A stretch of DNA of 64,000 nt. Origin: Bradyrhizobium arachidis (GTDB lineage: Bacteria > Pseudomonadota > Alphaproteobacteria > Rhizobiales > Xanthobacteraceae). A program made the translations under genes and the position numbers. Within the stretch, counting starts at the first letter, position 1. Each line of letters begins with the position of its first letter. The DNA lies in contig NZ_CP077970.1 in assembly GCF_024758505.1 (NCBI RefSeq), positions 4,774,001 to 4,838,000 on the forward strand, read 5' to 3'. Below the pieces are notes generated by a model that was given only the letters and a program-made list of their open reading frames with translations, was not told where the DNA came from and did not search any database. Shown in pieces: positions 17,782 through 27,772 of this stretch.

Positions 17782-19388
17782 CCAAGATGACGCTGCCACC
17801 GAAGATCGAGATCATCCCGGCCAACGCGCCCTTCAGCGAAGGCCAGCGTCTCTGGCTGAACGGATTTCTCGTCGGCATGCTCGGCCTCGACGGCTCGACG
17901 CCGCTGTCGCCGGCCCAGAACGGCGCCATGCTCGCCGAAGTCGGCGACGGCGATGACGGCGAAGCGCCATGGCACGATCCGGCGATGGAGATGCCCGATC
18001 GCATGAAGCTCGCCGAGGGCCGGCCGCTCCGCCGCCGCATGATGGCGGCGATGGCGCAGCAGGATTGCGGCCAGTGCGGCTACAATTGCGCCGACTATTC
18101 CGACGCCATCGCCAACAAGAGCGAGGCGCGGCTCAATCTCTGCGCGCCCGGCGGCAAGGAAACCGCGCGGATGTTGAAGCAGCTCTATGAGGAGCTAGAC
18201 AAGGCGCCCGCGGCCAAGCCGGCGGCAGGTGCCGCTGCGCCCGCAGCAGTTGCCGCGCCGGCCGTGAAGACCGAGCCGGGCCGCGCCCGCGAGACCCCGG
18301 CGGACGCCACGTTCCTGTCGCGCCGTCTTCTGAACAAGCAGGGATCGGAAAAGGAGACCTATCACATCGAGTTCGACCTCTCCGAGAGTGGACTCGACTA
18401 TGTCGTCGGCGATAGCTTCGGCGTGTTCGCGCGCAACGACCTCGGCCTCGTCGATCAGATCATCGCACTGTTAGGTGCCTCCCACACCACCAAGGTCAAC
18501 GGCAAGACGCTGCGCGAGGCGCTGACCGAGGACGTGTCGCTGTCGCCGGCGCCCGACAAGCTGTTCGAGCTGATCTCGTTCATCACCGGCGGCGCGCAGC
18601 GCGAGAAGGCGCGGGCGCTGGCGCAGGGCGAGGATCCCGATGGCGATGCCGCGACGCTCGACGTCATGGCGGCGCTGCAAAAATTCTATGGCATCCGTCC
18701 GCATCCGGAAGCGTTCGTGGAGGCGCTGGAGCCGCTCCAGCCCAGGCTCTACTCGATCTCGTCCTCGCACAATGCGACGCCGGGCAAGCTGTCGCTCACC
18801 GTCGATTCCGTGCGCTACGTCATCGGCAAACGGCAGCGCCTCGGCGTGGCCTCGACCTTCCTCGGCGAGCGCATCGCGGAAGGCGAGAAGCTGAAGGTCT
18901 ACGTGCAGAAGGCCCATGGCTTCGGCCTGCCTGAGGATCCGAAGACGCCGGTCATCATGATCGGTCCGGGCACCGGCGTCGCGCCGTTCCGCGCTTTCCT
19001 GCTCGACCGCAAGGCGACCGGCGCGCCCGGCAAGAACTGGCTGTTCTTCGGCCATCAGCGCAGTGACTGCGATTTCTTCTATCGCGAGGAGCTCAATGCC
19101 CTGAAGACGTCAGGTCTCCTGACCCGTCTGTCGCTGGCCTGGTCGCGTGACGGAGAGAAGAAGTTTTATGTGCAGGACCGCATGCGCGAGCTCGGCCGCG
19201 AGCTCTGGACCTGGCTCGCCGAGGGCGCCCATATCTACATCTGCGGCGATGCCAAGCGCATGGCCAAGGACGTCGAACGTGCCATGGTCGATATCGTGGC
19301 GCAGTTCGGCGCGCGCTCGACCGACGAGGCGGTCGCCTTCGTGGCCGATCTCAAGAAAAAGGGCAGGTTCCAGGCGGACGTTTATTAA
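17778..19388 (+). CDS. FeS-flavin NADPH reductase (CysJ-like C-terminus), likely electron donor to NirA
   Basis: 536 residues. Residues about 95-130 carry QQDCGQCGYNCADYSDAIA...LCAPGG, a CxxCxxxC...C 4Fe-4S motif of the RnfB/Fes type. Residues about 175-536 are a ferredoxin-NADP reductase module as in CysJ: FAD-binding LYSISSS, VASTFLGERIAEGE, and NADPH-binding MIGPGTGVAPFRAFLLDR and FFGHQRSDCDFFYREEL. The N-terminal flavodoxin domain of true CysJ is missing and the iron-sulfur domain stands in its place. Translationally coupled to nirA, so it most likely passes NADPH electrons to it. Usually annotated sulfite reductase subunit alpha. Confidence 0.87.
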   Translation: MTKMTLPPKIEIIPANAPFSEGQRLWLNGFLVGMLGLDGSTPLSPAQNGAMLAEVGDGDDGEAPWHDPAMEMPDRMKLAEGRPLRRRMMAAMAQQDCGQCGYNCADYSDAIANKSEARLNLCAPGGKETARMLKQLYEELDKAPAAKPAAGAAAPAAVAAPAVKTEPGRARETPADATFLSRRLLNKQGSEKETYHIEFDLSESGLDYVVGDSFGVFARNDLGLVDQIIALLGASHTTKVNGKTLREALTEDVSLSPAPDKLFELISFITGGAQREKARALAQGEDPDGDAATLDVMAALQKFYGIRPHPEAFVEALEPLQPRLYSISSSHNATPGKLSLTVDSVRYVIGKRQRLGVASTFLGERIAEGEKLKVYVQKAHGFGLPEDPKTPVIMIGPGTGVAPFRAFLLDRKATGAPGKNWLFFGHQRSDCDFFYREELNALKTSGLLTRLSLAWSRDGEKKFYVQDRMRELGRELWTWLAEGAHIYICGDAKRMAKDVERAMVDIVAQFGARSTDEAVAFVADLKKKGRFQADVY

Positions 19389-19574
19389 AGCCTTGGAATA
19401 GGTTCCAGTCGGTTCCAAATTGAGCGAATAAAATTCCCGGAACCCGGTTTCCGAAGAAACTTTCCTCTGCGATGGGAGTTCTGGACAGCGCCCCCATCGC
19501 TATTTCTGCGGGTGTCTTGCCTGCGTGCGCACTTGATCCTTCATATCCCGTCGATGGGGCGTTGGAGATCGACC

Positions 19575-19727
19575 ATGCGCGAACTATCGGCGGAAGCCAG
19601 ACTGCATCTTTATGCGCGTTCGCTCTCCCGGCGAACCGGGGCGAACCTGCATCTCGTTGCGTTCTACAGCGCCTTCGCGGTGATCGCCGCGATCGTATTC
19701 GGCACCTTGTCCGTGCGGCCCTTCTAA
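19575..19727 (+). CDS. Small membrane protein (50 aa), unknown function
   Basis: ATG 19575 encodes MRELSAEARLHLYARSLSRR, then a single hydrophobic segment (LVAFYSAFAVIAAIVFGTLSV). The charged N-terminus with two Arg/Lys-rich turns before one helix suggests an inner-membrane peptide. A terminator-like hairpin follows 8 nt after the stop. Unknown function; the frame has coding character and similar short proteins are seen in Bradyrhizobium. Confidence 0.6.
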   Translation: MRELSAEARLHLYARSLSRRTGANLHLVAFYSAFAVIAAIVFGTLSVRPF

Positions 19728-19732
19728 GCCCA

Positions 19733-19812
19733 TTCCGTTCCGACGGAATCGGAACGGTTTTTTTGACGCGTTTTCGTTACGCGAACCGGCAATCACTTCG
19801 CTCGAAAACGCT
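19733..19812. repeat. Dispersed intergenic repeat, copy 1, containing a terminator hairpin
   Basis: Starts with a 9-bp stem (ccgttccga / tcggaacgg, 19735-19757) and a T-run, continuing gacgcgttttcg and cacttcgctcgaaaacgct. A diverged copy lies at 39607-39696 in the same orientation, and relatives are common in Bradyrhizobium. It ends 14 nt from the stop of the converging lig gene. Confidence 0.8.
19735..19764 (+). terminator. Rho-independent terminator (part of the dispersed repeat)
   Basis: 9-bp perfect stem, 5-nt loop cggaa, seven T residues at 19758-19764. It terminates the nirA operon or the 50-aa ORF. Confidence 0.8.
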
Positions 19813-19826
19813 ATGCTTGCGGCGGT

Positions 19827-20666
19827 TCACGCCGCAGGCTCCAGCAGCATCATCCCGGTCGCCGTGTTCGAGATCGGGATGTGGTAGTTCGCATGCTGCT
19901 TGCGCACCTTCTCCGGCAGCATGCCGCGCGCCACCACCCAATTCAGCAATTCGACGCCTTGCGTGCCCGAGAGCTCAACCAGCTCGAGGGTCGAGTATTT
20001 GGTCGCCCATGCCGGGTTCGAGACCATGCTCTCCATGAACTGCAGATCGAACTCCTTGTTGATGAAGCCAGCGCGCTCGCCGTCGAGTTGGTGCGACAGC
20101 CCGCCGGTGCCCATCACCACCACGCGCTCGTCCTTCGGCCAGGACGCGATCGCGCGCGCCAGCGCCTTGCCGAGCTTGTAGCAGCGTGCGGCCGAGGGTA
20201 GCGGCGCCTGCACGGTGTTGACCACGACGGGGACGGTACGCACCGGCCATTTCTGGTCGGGCCAGCACAGCGCCATCGGCAGCGTGAAGGCATGGTCGAC
20301 CGTCATCTCCTGGCAACTCACGATATCGAACTCTTCCGCGACGAGCTGCTCGATGAGATGCCACGACAATTCCGGATCGCCCTGGAACGGCTGCGTGGTG
20401 GGGATGCCCCAGCCTTCGTCGGCGTTGCGATATTCGCGTGCCGCGCCGATCGCGAAGGTTGGCATCTTGTCGAGGAAGAAATTGAGCCCGTGGTCGTTGT
20501 AGACGAGCACGACCACATCGGGCCTGACCTTGGCAAGCCAGTCGCGCACCGGCGGGAAGCCGTCGAAGAAGGGTTTCCAGTAGGGATCCTGCTGCAGGCC
20601 CTTGGCGATCGCGCCGCCGATGGAGGGGACATGCGAGGTGGTGATTGCGCCGACGATCTTGGCCAT
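19827..20666 (-). CDS. Class III extradiol dioxygenase catalytic subunit, LigB-like (second copy)
   Basis: 279 residues of the LigB superfamily, which cleaves catecholic rings with ferrous iron. The Fe-ligand regions are visible: AITTSHVPSIGG (first His), LVYNDHGLNFF (second His) and the late acidic ligand region ELVELSGTQGVELLNW. MGTGGLSHQLDGERAGFINKEFD is the family's core. It differs clearly from the LigB at 23076-23918, so it may act on a related substrate (gallate or a methylated protocatechuate) or be a diverged paralogue. Follows its LigA-like partner by 2 nt. Confidence 0.9.
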   Translation of the reverse strand: MAKIVGAITTSHVPSIGGAIAKGLQQDPYWKPFFDGFPPVRDWLAKVRPDVVVLVYNDHGLNFFLDKMPTFAIGAAREYRNADEGWGIPTTQPFQGDPELSWHLIEQLVAEEFDIVSCQEMTVDHAFTLPMALCWPDQKWPVRTVPVVVNTVQAPLPSAARCYKLGKALARAIASWPKDERVVVMGTGGLSHQLDGERAGFINKEFDLQFMESMVSNPAWATKYSTLELVELSGTQGVELLNWVVARGMLPEKVRKQHANYHIPISNTATGMMLLEPAA

Positions 20667-20668
20667 GA

Positions 20669-21022
20669 TTACCTCGCTGCCGCCTGGAGTTTTGCCTTGA
20701 ACTGATCCTTGGTCATGCCGGTCTGCTGGGCCCCGATGTCCTGCATGTCGAGGCCGAAAATGCCGGCAAACTTTGCGAGGTAGTAGGCGTTGCCGCCAGC
20801 CTCAATAAGCTGCAGCACGTTGCGGCTGCGGATCGCCTCGCGCTGCTGCGGGTTGAGGCCGAATTTGGCGCAATAGGCGTCTTCGTCGGCGACGAAGGCC
20901 TTGCGGTTGGCGGCGTCGTTGAACGAGTAGCACATCTTGTTCAGCGCATAGCCTTTGCGGGCCTGCTCGCCGTCGAAGATGGTGGTACCCGGCACCGGCT
21001 GCCGCGACTTGCCGTTGGGCAT
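20669..21022 (-). CDS. LigA-like alpha subunit of extradiol dioxygenase (second copy)
   Basis: 117-residue helical LigA domain: PVPGTTIFDGEQARKGYALNKMCYSFNDAANRKAF, then CAKFGLNPQQREAI and AGGNAYYLAKFAGIFGLDMQDIGAQQTGMTKDQF. In protocatechuate 4,5-dioxygenase this subunit packs against LigB and covers the active site. ATG 21022 has a gggag Shine-Dalgarno. It is read divergently from the LysR gene, which is the likely regulator. Confidence 0.9.
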   Translation of the reverse strand: MPNGKSRQPVPGTTIFDGEQARKGYALNKMCYSFNDAANRKAFVADEDAYCAKFGLNPQQREAIRSRNVLQLIEAGGNAYYLAKFAGIFGLDMQDIGAQQTGMTKDQFKAKLQAAAR

Positions 21023-21143
21023 GGCGTTCTCCCTAAATTGGATGGACCGGCGCGATTTGTTCCAGATCAAGTCCGGCGCCGGCCGAGGGAGGCAATATCC
21101 AGCATGGCGCGCCAAGATAAACGCCGGGAAGCCGATCGCATTC

Positions 21144-22112
21144 ATGAGCCAATTCGATCATTTGGACCTCGACGGCCACCTGCTGCGGCTGCTGCTGGCT
21201 GTCATCGAGGAGGGCTCGGTCACGCATGCCGCCCATCGCCTCGGCGTCACCCAGTCCGCCGTCAGCCATCTGCTCGACAAGCTGCGCGCGATCGTCGGCG
21301 ATCCATTGTTCGTAAAGTCGGGGAGGGGCATCGTGCCGACCGTGCGCGCCCAGGCGCTTGCGGTTCAGGCACGAATGCTGCTCGACGAGCTCCGCAGTTT
21401 TTCGAGCGCGGTCGAGTTCGAGCCGGCAAAACTCTCGGCGCTGGTGACGATCGCCGCCAACGACCTGCAGCGCGACCTGCTGCTGCCGTCCTTCCTGCGC
21501 TATGTCCGCGCGCAGGCGCCGGGCCTGACGCTGCGGGTCATTCCGTCAGGCGCACCAACGGCGGAGCTGCTGCGCGGCGAGCATTGCCAGCTCGCCATCA
21601 CGCCCCGGCCGCCCGATGCCTCGGACGTGCTCCAGAAGCGGCTGTTTGAGGACACCTACCGCGTGTTCTACGATGCGAGCCAGCGCAACGCGCCTGTCAC
21701 GATCGAGGATTATCTCGCCGCCGAGCATGTCACCGTGCTGCACGAGCCGCACCGTCCGCTCGATATCGACGAAGTGCTGGCCGAGCGCGGCGTGCGGCGG
21801 CGCTTCGTCGCCCAGGTGCCGGGCTTTGCCGGTATCGGACCGTTTTTGCGCGGCAGCACCATGGTCGCGACGCTGCCGGGGCTGTTGCGCGCGCATATGC
21901 TGCGCGATTTTGCGGTCGCGCCCGTGCCCTTCGAATGTCCGAAAATGCCGATGTTCATGGTCTGGCATCTGCGCCACCAGGCCGATCCGATGCATCGCTG
22001 GCTGCGCCAGCAGCTCGAGATCGTGATTGCGCCGGCGCTCGCGACAAGGCCCGGAAAGGCGGATCGCGCCTTTCCGGGCCTCAATACGTCGCAGATGTCG
22101 AACGCGATATAG
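21144..22112 (+). CDS. LysR-family transcriptional regulator of the lig cluster
   Basis: 322 residues. An N-terminal winged helix-turn-helix (HLLRLLLAVIEEGSVTHAAHRLGVTQSAVSHLLDKLRAIVGDPLFVKSGRGIVPT) is followed by a LysR substrate-binding domain. ATG 21144 is chosen because the HTH begins about 8 residues later. It is divergent from the second ligAB pair across 121 bp and convergent with ligC, sitting between the two dioxygenase sets. It probably responds to a pathway aromatic acid; this is inference from position. The last codons overlap a strong hairpin at 22047-22081. Confidence 0.88.
   Translation: MSQFDHLDLDGHLLRLLLAVIEEGSVTHAAHRLGVTQSAVSHLLDKLRAIVGDPLFVKSGRGIVPTVRAQALAVQARMLLDELRSFSSAVEFEPAKLSALVTIAANDLQRDLLLPSFLRYVRAQAPGLTLRVIPSGAPTAELLRGEHCQLAITPRPPDASDVLQKRLFEDTYRVFYDASQRNAPVTIEDYLAAEHVTVLHEPHRPLDIDEVLAERGVRRRFVAQVPGFAGIGPFLRGSTMVATLPGLLRAHMLRDFAVAPVPFECPKMPMFMVWHLRHQADPMHRWLRQQLEIVIAPALATRPGKADRAFPGLNTSQMSNAI
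22047..22081. terminator. Strong hairpin overlapping the 3' end of the LysR gene
   Basis: Perfect 14-bp stem (aggcccggaaaggc / gcctttccgggcct) with a 7-nt loop, inside the last codons of the LysR gene and 34 nt from the converging ligC stop. There is no U-run, so it may be a mRNA-end stabiliser or a weak terminator. Confidence 0.55.
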
Positions 22113-22114
22113 GC

Positions 22115-23074
22115 TTAACCAGCGAGCTGCCGATCGAGGTCGTGCAGCACCTGGTAACAGGGGAGCACTTGCGCGACGCTCGAATTCGGCTCGCGGCCCT
22201 CTTGGATCGCGGCGAAGAATTCGCGGTCCTGGAGCTCGATGCCGTTCATGGAGACGTCGACCTTGGAGACGTCGATCTTCTCTTCCTTGCCGTTCACGAG
22301 GTCGTCGTAGCGGGCGATATAGGTGCCGGTGTCCCCAATGTAGCGGAAGAAGGTTCCGAGCGGCCCGTCATTGTTGAAGGATAGGCTCAGCGTGCAGATC
22401 GCGCCGTTAGCCGCCTTGAGCTGGATCGACATGTCCATGGCGATGCCGAGCGCGGGATGGATCGGCCCCTGCACCGCATTTGCCTTCACGATCGGCGAGC
22501 GCGCCTGGTAGGCGAACAGGTCGACGGTGTGGGCGGCGTGATGCCAGAGCAGATGGTCGGTCCAGCTCCGCAGCTGTCCCAGCGCGTTCATATTGGTGCG
22601 GCGGAAGAAGTAGGTCTGCACGTCCATCTGCTGGATGTTGAACTCACCCGCCTCAATCTTCTTGCGCACCCATTGATGGCTCGGATTGAAGCGGCGGGTG
22701 TGGCCGCACATCGCGGTCAGCCCGGTCTTCTTCTGCAGGTCCACGACCGCCTGCGCATCGGCCAGCGAATCCGCCAGCGGAATCTCGACCTGCACATGCT
22801 TGCCGGCCTTCATGCAGTCGATCGCCTGCGCCGCATGCATCTGGGTCGGGGTGCAGAGGATGACGGCATCGACCTCCTTCAGCGCAAGGCTGTCGGCGAG
22901 TTCGGTCGAGACGTGCTTGATGCCGTATTTGTCGGCGATCTCCTTGGTCGGCTCGAGCCTGCGGCCGACCAGCGACACCACCTCGACGCCATCGATGTTC
23001 TTGATGCCGTCGAGATGCTTGATGCCGAACGCGCCGGCGCCGGCCAGCGCCACCTTGATCGTCTTGTTGGCCAT
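22115..23074 (-). CDS. ligC: 4-carboxy-2-hydroxymuconate-6-semialdehyde dehydrogenase LigC
   Basis: 319-residue Gfo/Idh/MocA oxidoreductase with an N-terminal Rossmann fold (IKVALAGAGAFGIKHLDGIKNIDGVEVVSLVGRR) and the C-terminal substrate domain (WTDHLLWHHAAHTVDLFAYQ). LigC oxidises the hemiacetal form of CHMS to 2-pyrone-4,6-dicarboxylate with NADP. Function is supported by its place directly after ligA-ligB; its ATG lies 1 nt past the ligB stop, so the genes are translationally coupled. Confidence 0.92.
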   Translation of the reverse strand: MANKTIKVALAGAGAFGIKHLDGIKNIDGVEVVSLVGRRLEPTKEIADKYGIKHVSTELADSLALKEVDAVILCTPTQMHAAQAIDCMKAGKHVQVEIPLADSLADAQAVVDLQKKTGLTAMCGHTRRFNPSHQWVRKKIEAGEFNIQQMDVQTYFFRRTNMNALGQLRSWTDHLLWHHAAHTVDLFAYQARSPIVKANAVQGPIHPALGIAMDMSIQLKAANGAICTLSLSFNNDGPLGTFFRYIGDTGTYIARYDDLVNGKEEKIDVSKVDVSMNGIELQDREFFAAIQEGREPNSSVAQVLPCYQVLHDLDRQLAG

Positions 23075-23075
23075 A

Positions 23076-24307
<1,232 letters not shown>

Positions 24308-24323
24308 CGGATGATCTCCTCTT

Positions 24324-25256
24324 TCAGGATTCGTCTGGCCAGTACAACCGCATCGGATTGTCGACCAGGAGCTTGCGCTGCAGCTCGGGCGTGACGGCGA
24401 TATGCGGGATGAAATCGACCAGAAGGCCGTCGTCCGGCATATGGCCCTTCAGATTGGGATGCGGCCAATCGGTACCCCAGAGCACGCGGTCGGGGAAGGT
24501 CTCGACGACACGGCGGGCGAACGGGATCACGTCTTTATAGGGATTCTGCTCGCCGTTGAGCGCCGGCGGCCCTGCGACCGAGAGCCGCTCCGGGCAGCTC
24601 ACCTTCGACCACACGTTGGGATGTTCCCGCATGAACTTCAGGAACAGCTCGAACTCCGGACCGTCGATCGGCTTGGACACGTCCGGGCGGCCCATGTGAT
24701 CTACCACGACCGTTGTCGGCAGGGTCGTGAAGAAATCCCAGAGCTCGGGCAGGTCCACGGCTTCGAAATAGATCACCACATGCCAGCCGAGCTTGCTGAT
24801 CCGCGCTGCGATCTCGTTCAGCTCGTCCTTCGGCGTGAAGTCGACGAGGCGCTTGACGAAGTTGAAGCGGACGCCACGGACGCCGGCCGCGTGCATCGCC
24901 TGGAGCTCGGCGTCGCTGACGCTGCGCTTGACGGTCGCAACGCCACGCGCCTTGCCGCCGGAATGGACGAGCGCATCAACCATGGCGCGGTTGTCGGCGC
25001 CGTGGCAGGTGGCCTGGACCACGACGTTGCGGGCAAAGCCGAGATGATCGCGCAGCGCGTAGAGCTGCTGCCGCGAGGCATCGCACGGGGTATATTTGCG
25101 CTCCGGCGCGTAAGGGTATTCGCCGCCGGGGCCAAACACGTGGCAGTGCGCATCGACCGCGCCCGCCGGCACCTCAAAGCGCGGCTTCGAGGGCCCGGTG
25201 TACCAGTCAAGCCAACCCGGGGTTTTCTCGAACGGCCCGGTCACAGGTTTCGACAT
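24324..25256 (-). CDS. ligI: 2-pyrone-4,6-dicarboxylate hydrolase LigI
   Basis: 310-residue amidohydrolase-superfamily enzyme. AVDAHCHVFGPGGEYPY carries the first-strand HxH, VVDHMGRPD a later His, and the LWGTDWPHPN motif the Asp of strand 8. LigI opens the lactone PDC to 4-oxalomesaconate without needing a metal. ATG 25256 is preferred to the TTG one codon upstream. Part of the ligJ-ligK-SBP-ligI-ligA-ligB-ligC operon. Confidence 0.93.
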   Translation of the reverse strand: MSKPVTGPFEKTPGWLDWYTGPSKPRFEVPAGAVDAHCHVFGPGGEYPYAPERKYTPCDASRQQLYALRDHLGFARNVVVQATCHGADNRAMVDALVHSGGKARGVATVKRSVSDAELQAMHAAGVRGVRFNFVKRLVDFTPKDELNEIAARISKLGWHVVIYFEAVDLPELWDFFTTLPTTVVVDHMGRPDVSKPIDGPEFELFLKFMREHPNVWSKVSCPERLSVAGPPALNGEQNPYKDVIPFARRVVETFPDRVLWGTDWPHPNLKGHMPDDGLLVDFIPHIAVTPELQRKLLVDNPMRLYWPDES

Positions 25257-25296
25257 CAACGCTTCCTTCTAATGTTTCGCACAGCCTGCTGCCGGG

Positions 25297-25986
25297 TCAC
25301 GCCGGCTCCATGCCCTGACGCCGCTTAGGCGCTTCCGCCTCGGCCGACGCCAGATAACTAATCAGCTCCCGCGCGCCGGCCTCGTTCGCAGCCTTCGCGC
25401 ACACCGCGCAGGCAAACAGCGTGACCGACTGGACTTCCGGGGGCAGGGGACCCGCGATTTCGATTCCCGGCACGTCCAAAAACTCGCTCAATTGCTGAAA
25501 GCCGAGCTCGGCCTCGCCGCGCGCCACCAGCGTGCCGACTGGGATGCCGGGCGGCGCCTTGACCAGCCGCTCGGCGACGGCCTGATCGATGTTCCATTTC
25601 TTGAGCAGATTGAGGACGTGGTTGCCGCTCGGCCCCGTGGAGTAGCCGATCGAGCGTGCCGCCAGCACGGCGGTCTTGAGCGAAGCTTCGCTGGACAGGT
25701 CCGGACGCTCGGCCCTTGCGCGGATCGCGACCGCCATGGCCGATCTGGCAAACCCGACGCGGCTGCCTGCCTTCAGGAAGCCGTCCGCCTCGAGCTGCTT
25801 CATCGCGTCGTCGGCGAGCACGACGATGTCGAACGGCTCGCCGGCGCGCACGCGCTTGGCCGCATCGACGCCGCCGACGGATTCGATCGCAACCGAATGT
25901 CCCGTCTTCTTCTCATAGGCGCCGGTCAGCTCCGCCAGGATCTGACGGGTCGCCATCGAGGAGATGCCGGTTACGCGTGCGGCCAT
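25297..25986 (-). CDS. Cytosolic periplasmic-binding-protein-fold protein in the lig operon (ModA-like)
   Basis: 229 residues resembling molybdate-type (SBP_bac_11) binding proteins: LTGAYEKKTGHSVAIESVGGVDAAKRVRAGEPFDIVVLADDAMKQLEADGFL, then GYSTGPSGNHVLNLLKKWNI. There is no signal peptide (it begins MAARVTGISSMATRQILAELTG) and no permease or ATPase nearby. It lies 40 nt from ligI and 9 nt from ligK in a tight catabolic operon, so an intracellular role on a pathway intermediate is likely. Function unknown; see the finding on the missing tautomerase. Confidence 0.8.
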   Translation of the reverse strand: MAARVTGISSMATRQILAELTGAYEKKTGHSVAIESVGGVDAAKRVRAGEPFDIVVLADDAMKQLEADGFLKAGSRVGFARSAMAVAIRARAERPDLSSEASLKTAVLAARSIGYSTGPSGNHVLNLLKKWNIDQAVAERLVKAPPGIPVGTLVARGEAELGFQQLSEFLDVPGIEIAGPLPPEVQSVTLFACAVCAKAANEAGARELISYLASAEAEAPKRRQGMEPA

Positions 25987-25995
25987 TGTCAGCTC

Positions 25996-26691
25996 TCAGT
26001 CGATATATTTCAGCCCGGCTTTCGCCAGCGGCTCGCGCATCTTGTACATGTCGAGCCCGAGTACGCCGTTCGCGAGCTTTTCGCGCTTGTCGGCCTCGTT
26101 GTTCTCGCGCGCTTCGGCCGCATCAGCCGCCTGCTGGGCGACAGCGGCGGGAACGACGACGATGCCGTCCATGTCGGCGACGATCACGTCGCCCGGATTG
26201 ACGCGGGCGCCAGCGCAGATCACCGGGATGTTCACTGAGCCGAGCGTGGCCTTCACCGTGCCCCGCGCGCTGATCGCGCGAGAAAACACCGGGAACTTCA
26301 TCTCGGTCAGATCCATGACGTCACGGACGCCGCCGTCGATGATTAGACCCTTGGCGCCGCGGGCGCGGAAGGAGGTTGCGAGCAAGTCGCCGAAGAAGCC
26401 GTCGGTGTTCTCGACCGTGCAGGCCGCGACCACGACGTCGCCGGGCTGGATCTGCTCGGCGGCGACATGCAGCATCCAGTTGTCGCCGGGCTGCAGCAGC
26501 ACTGTGACGGCGGTGCCGCAGATCTGCGCGCCCGGATAGATCGGCCGCATGTAGGGCTGCATCAGCCCGACACGGCCCATCGCCTCGTGGATGGTCGCTA
26601 CACCGAAGCGAGAAAGCTTTTCGACGGCGGCCTTGTCGGCCCGCGCGATGTTGCGCCGGACAATTCCGAGATCGTTCATCTGAGCGCTCAT
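25996..26691 (-). CDS. ligK: 4-carboxy-4-hydroxy-2-oxoadipate aldolase LigK
   Basis: 231-residue RraA-fold class II aldolase: [44 protein letters not shown], the metal/substrate motif [13 protein letters not shown] and the [13 protein letters not shown] segment. It cleaves CHA to pyruvate and oxaloacetate and usually also decarboxylates oxaloacetate. This is the last step of the pathway encoded here. ATG 26691, 14 nt after the ligJ stop. Confidence 0.94.
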   Translation of the reverse strand: MSAQMNDLGIVRRNIARADKAAVEKLSRFGVATIHEAMGRVGLMQPYMRPIYPGAQICGTAVTVLLQPGDNWMLHVAAEQIQPGDVVVAACTVENTDGFFGDLLATSFRARGAKGLIIDGGVRDVMDLTEMKFPVFSRAISARGTVKATLGSVNIPVICAGARVNPGDVIVADMDGIVVVPAAVAQQAADAAEARENNEADKREKLANGVLGLDMYKMREPLAKAGLKYID

Positions 26692-26705
26692 GTTACTTTC
26701 CCTTG

Positions 26706-27734
26706 TTACTTTCCTTGTGCCTTCAGCGCGGCGTCAAGGCGCGGGAACACGCGCCGAGCGTTGCCTTCATAGATCTTGTAGCGATCCTCTGCGGAGAGCG
26801 TCGTGGCGCCTTCGATGTAGCGCTTGGTGTCGTCGTAGTAGAAGCCGGTCTCGGGATCGATGCCGCGCACCGCGCCGATCATCTCACTGGCGAACAGCAC
26901 GTTCTCGACCGGGATCACCTTGGTGAGCAGGTCGATGCCGGGCTGGTGATAGACGCAGGTGTCGAAGAAGATGTTGTTGAGGAGGTGGTCCTTGAGCAGG
27001 GGCTTCTTCATCTCCTGCGCCAGCCCGCGGAAGCGGCCCCAGTGATAGGGCACGGCGCCGCCGCCATGCGGGATCAGGAAGCGCAGTTTTGGAAAATCCT
27101 TGAACAGGTCGGAGGTCAGGCACTGCATGAAGGCCGTGGTGTCGGCGTTCAGATAATGTGAGCCGGTGGTATGGAAGCAGGCGTTGCAGCTCGTCGACAC
27201 GTGGATCATCGCGGGGATGTCGAGCTCGACCATCTTCTCGTAGATCGGGTACCAGTGCCGGTCCGAGAGCGGCGGCGAGGTCCAGTGCCCGCCGGACGGG
27301 TCCGGATTGAGGTTGATGCCGACGAATCCGTACTCCTTGATGCACTTCTCGATCTCGGGAATGCAGGTCTTGGGATCGACGCCAGGCGACTGCGGCAGCA
27401 TCGCCACGCCCATGAAGTTGTCCGGGAACAGCTTGCTGACGCGGAAGCAGAGCTCGTTGCAAATCGCGGCCCAGGTCGAGGACACCTCGAAGTCGCCGAT
27501 GTGATGGGCCATGAAGCTCGCGCGCGGCGAGAAGACGGTGAGGTCGCTGCCGCGTTCCTTCATCAGCTTGAGCTGGTTGTTGACGATGGAGTCGCGCAGC
27601 TCGTCGTCAGAGATCTTCAGCTCGCTCGGCTTCGGCTTGACCGAGGGATCCTTGATGCCGGCGATCTGGCGGTTGCGCCACTCTTCGAGGGCCTTGGGTG
27701 CGGTCGTGTAATGGCCGTGGACGTCGATGATCAC
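26706..27734 (-). CDS. ligJ: 4-oxalomesaconate hydratase LigJ
   Basis: 342-residue amidohydrolase-superfamily hydratase: [20 protein letters not shown] (HxH metal ligands), [65 protein letters not shown] and [18 protein letters not shown]. It adds water to oxalomesaconate to give CHA. GTG start at 27734, with a ggagagg Shine-Dalgarno. First structural gene of the operon after the TetR gene. Confidence 0.93.
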   Translation of the reverse strand: MIIDVHGHYTTAPKALEEWRNRQIAGIKDPSVKPKPSELKISDDELRDSIVNNQLKLMKERGSDLTVFSPRASFMAHHIGDFEVSSTWAAICNELCFRVSKLFPDNFMGVAMLPQSPGVDPKTCIPEIEKCIKEYGFVGINLNPDPSGGHWTSPPLSDRHWYPIYEKMVELDIPAMIHVSTSCNACFHTTGSHYLNADTTAFMQCLTSDLFKDFPKLRFLIPHGGGAVPYHWGRFRGLAQEMKKPLLKDHLLNNIFFDTCVYHQPGIDLLTKVIPVENVLFASEMIGAVRGIDPETGFYYDDTKRYIEGATTLSAEDRYKIYEGNARRVFPRLDAALKAQGK

Positions 27735-27772
27735 GTGACCTCTCCTTCAATATTTGATACGGCCGACCTCGA

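Noticed and set aside
15892..17799. A 635-codon open frame on the - strand across nirA
   Set aside because: It is the antisense shadow of nirA; the + frame carries the siroheme and cluster motifs and overlaps its neighbour in operon fashion.
25297..25986. Reading this gene as a molybdate transport component
   Set aside because: There is no signal peptide and no ModB/ModC, and it lies within a catabolic operon; kept as unknown function instead.
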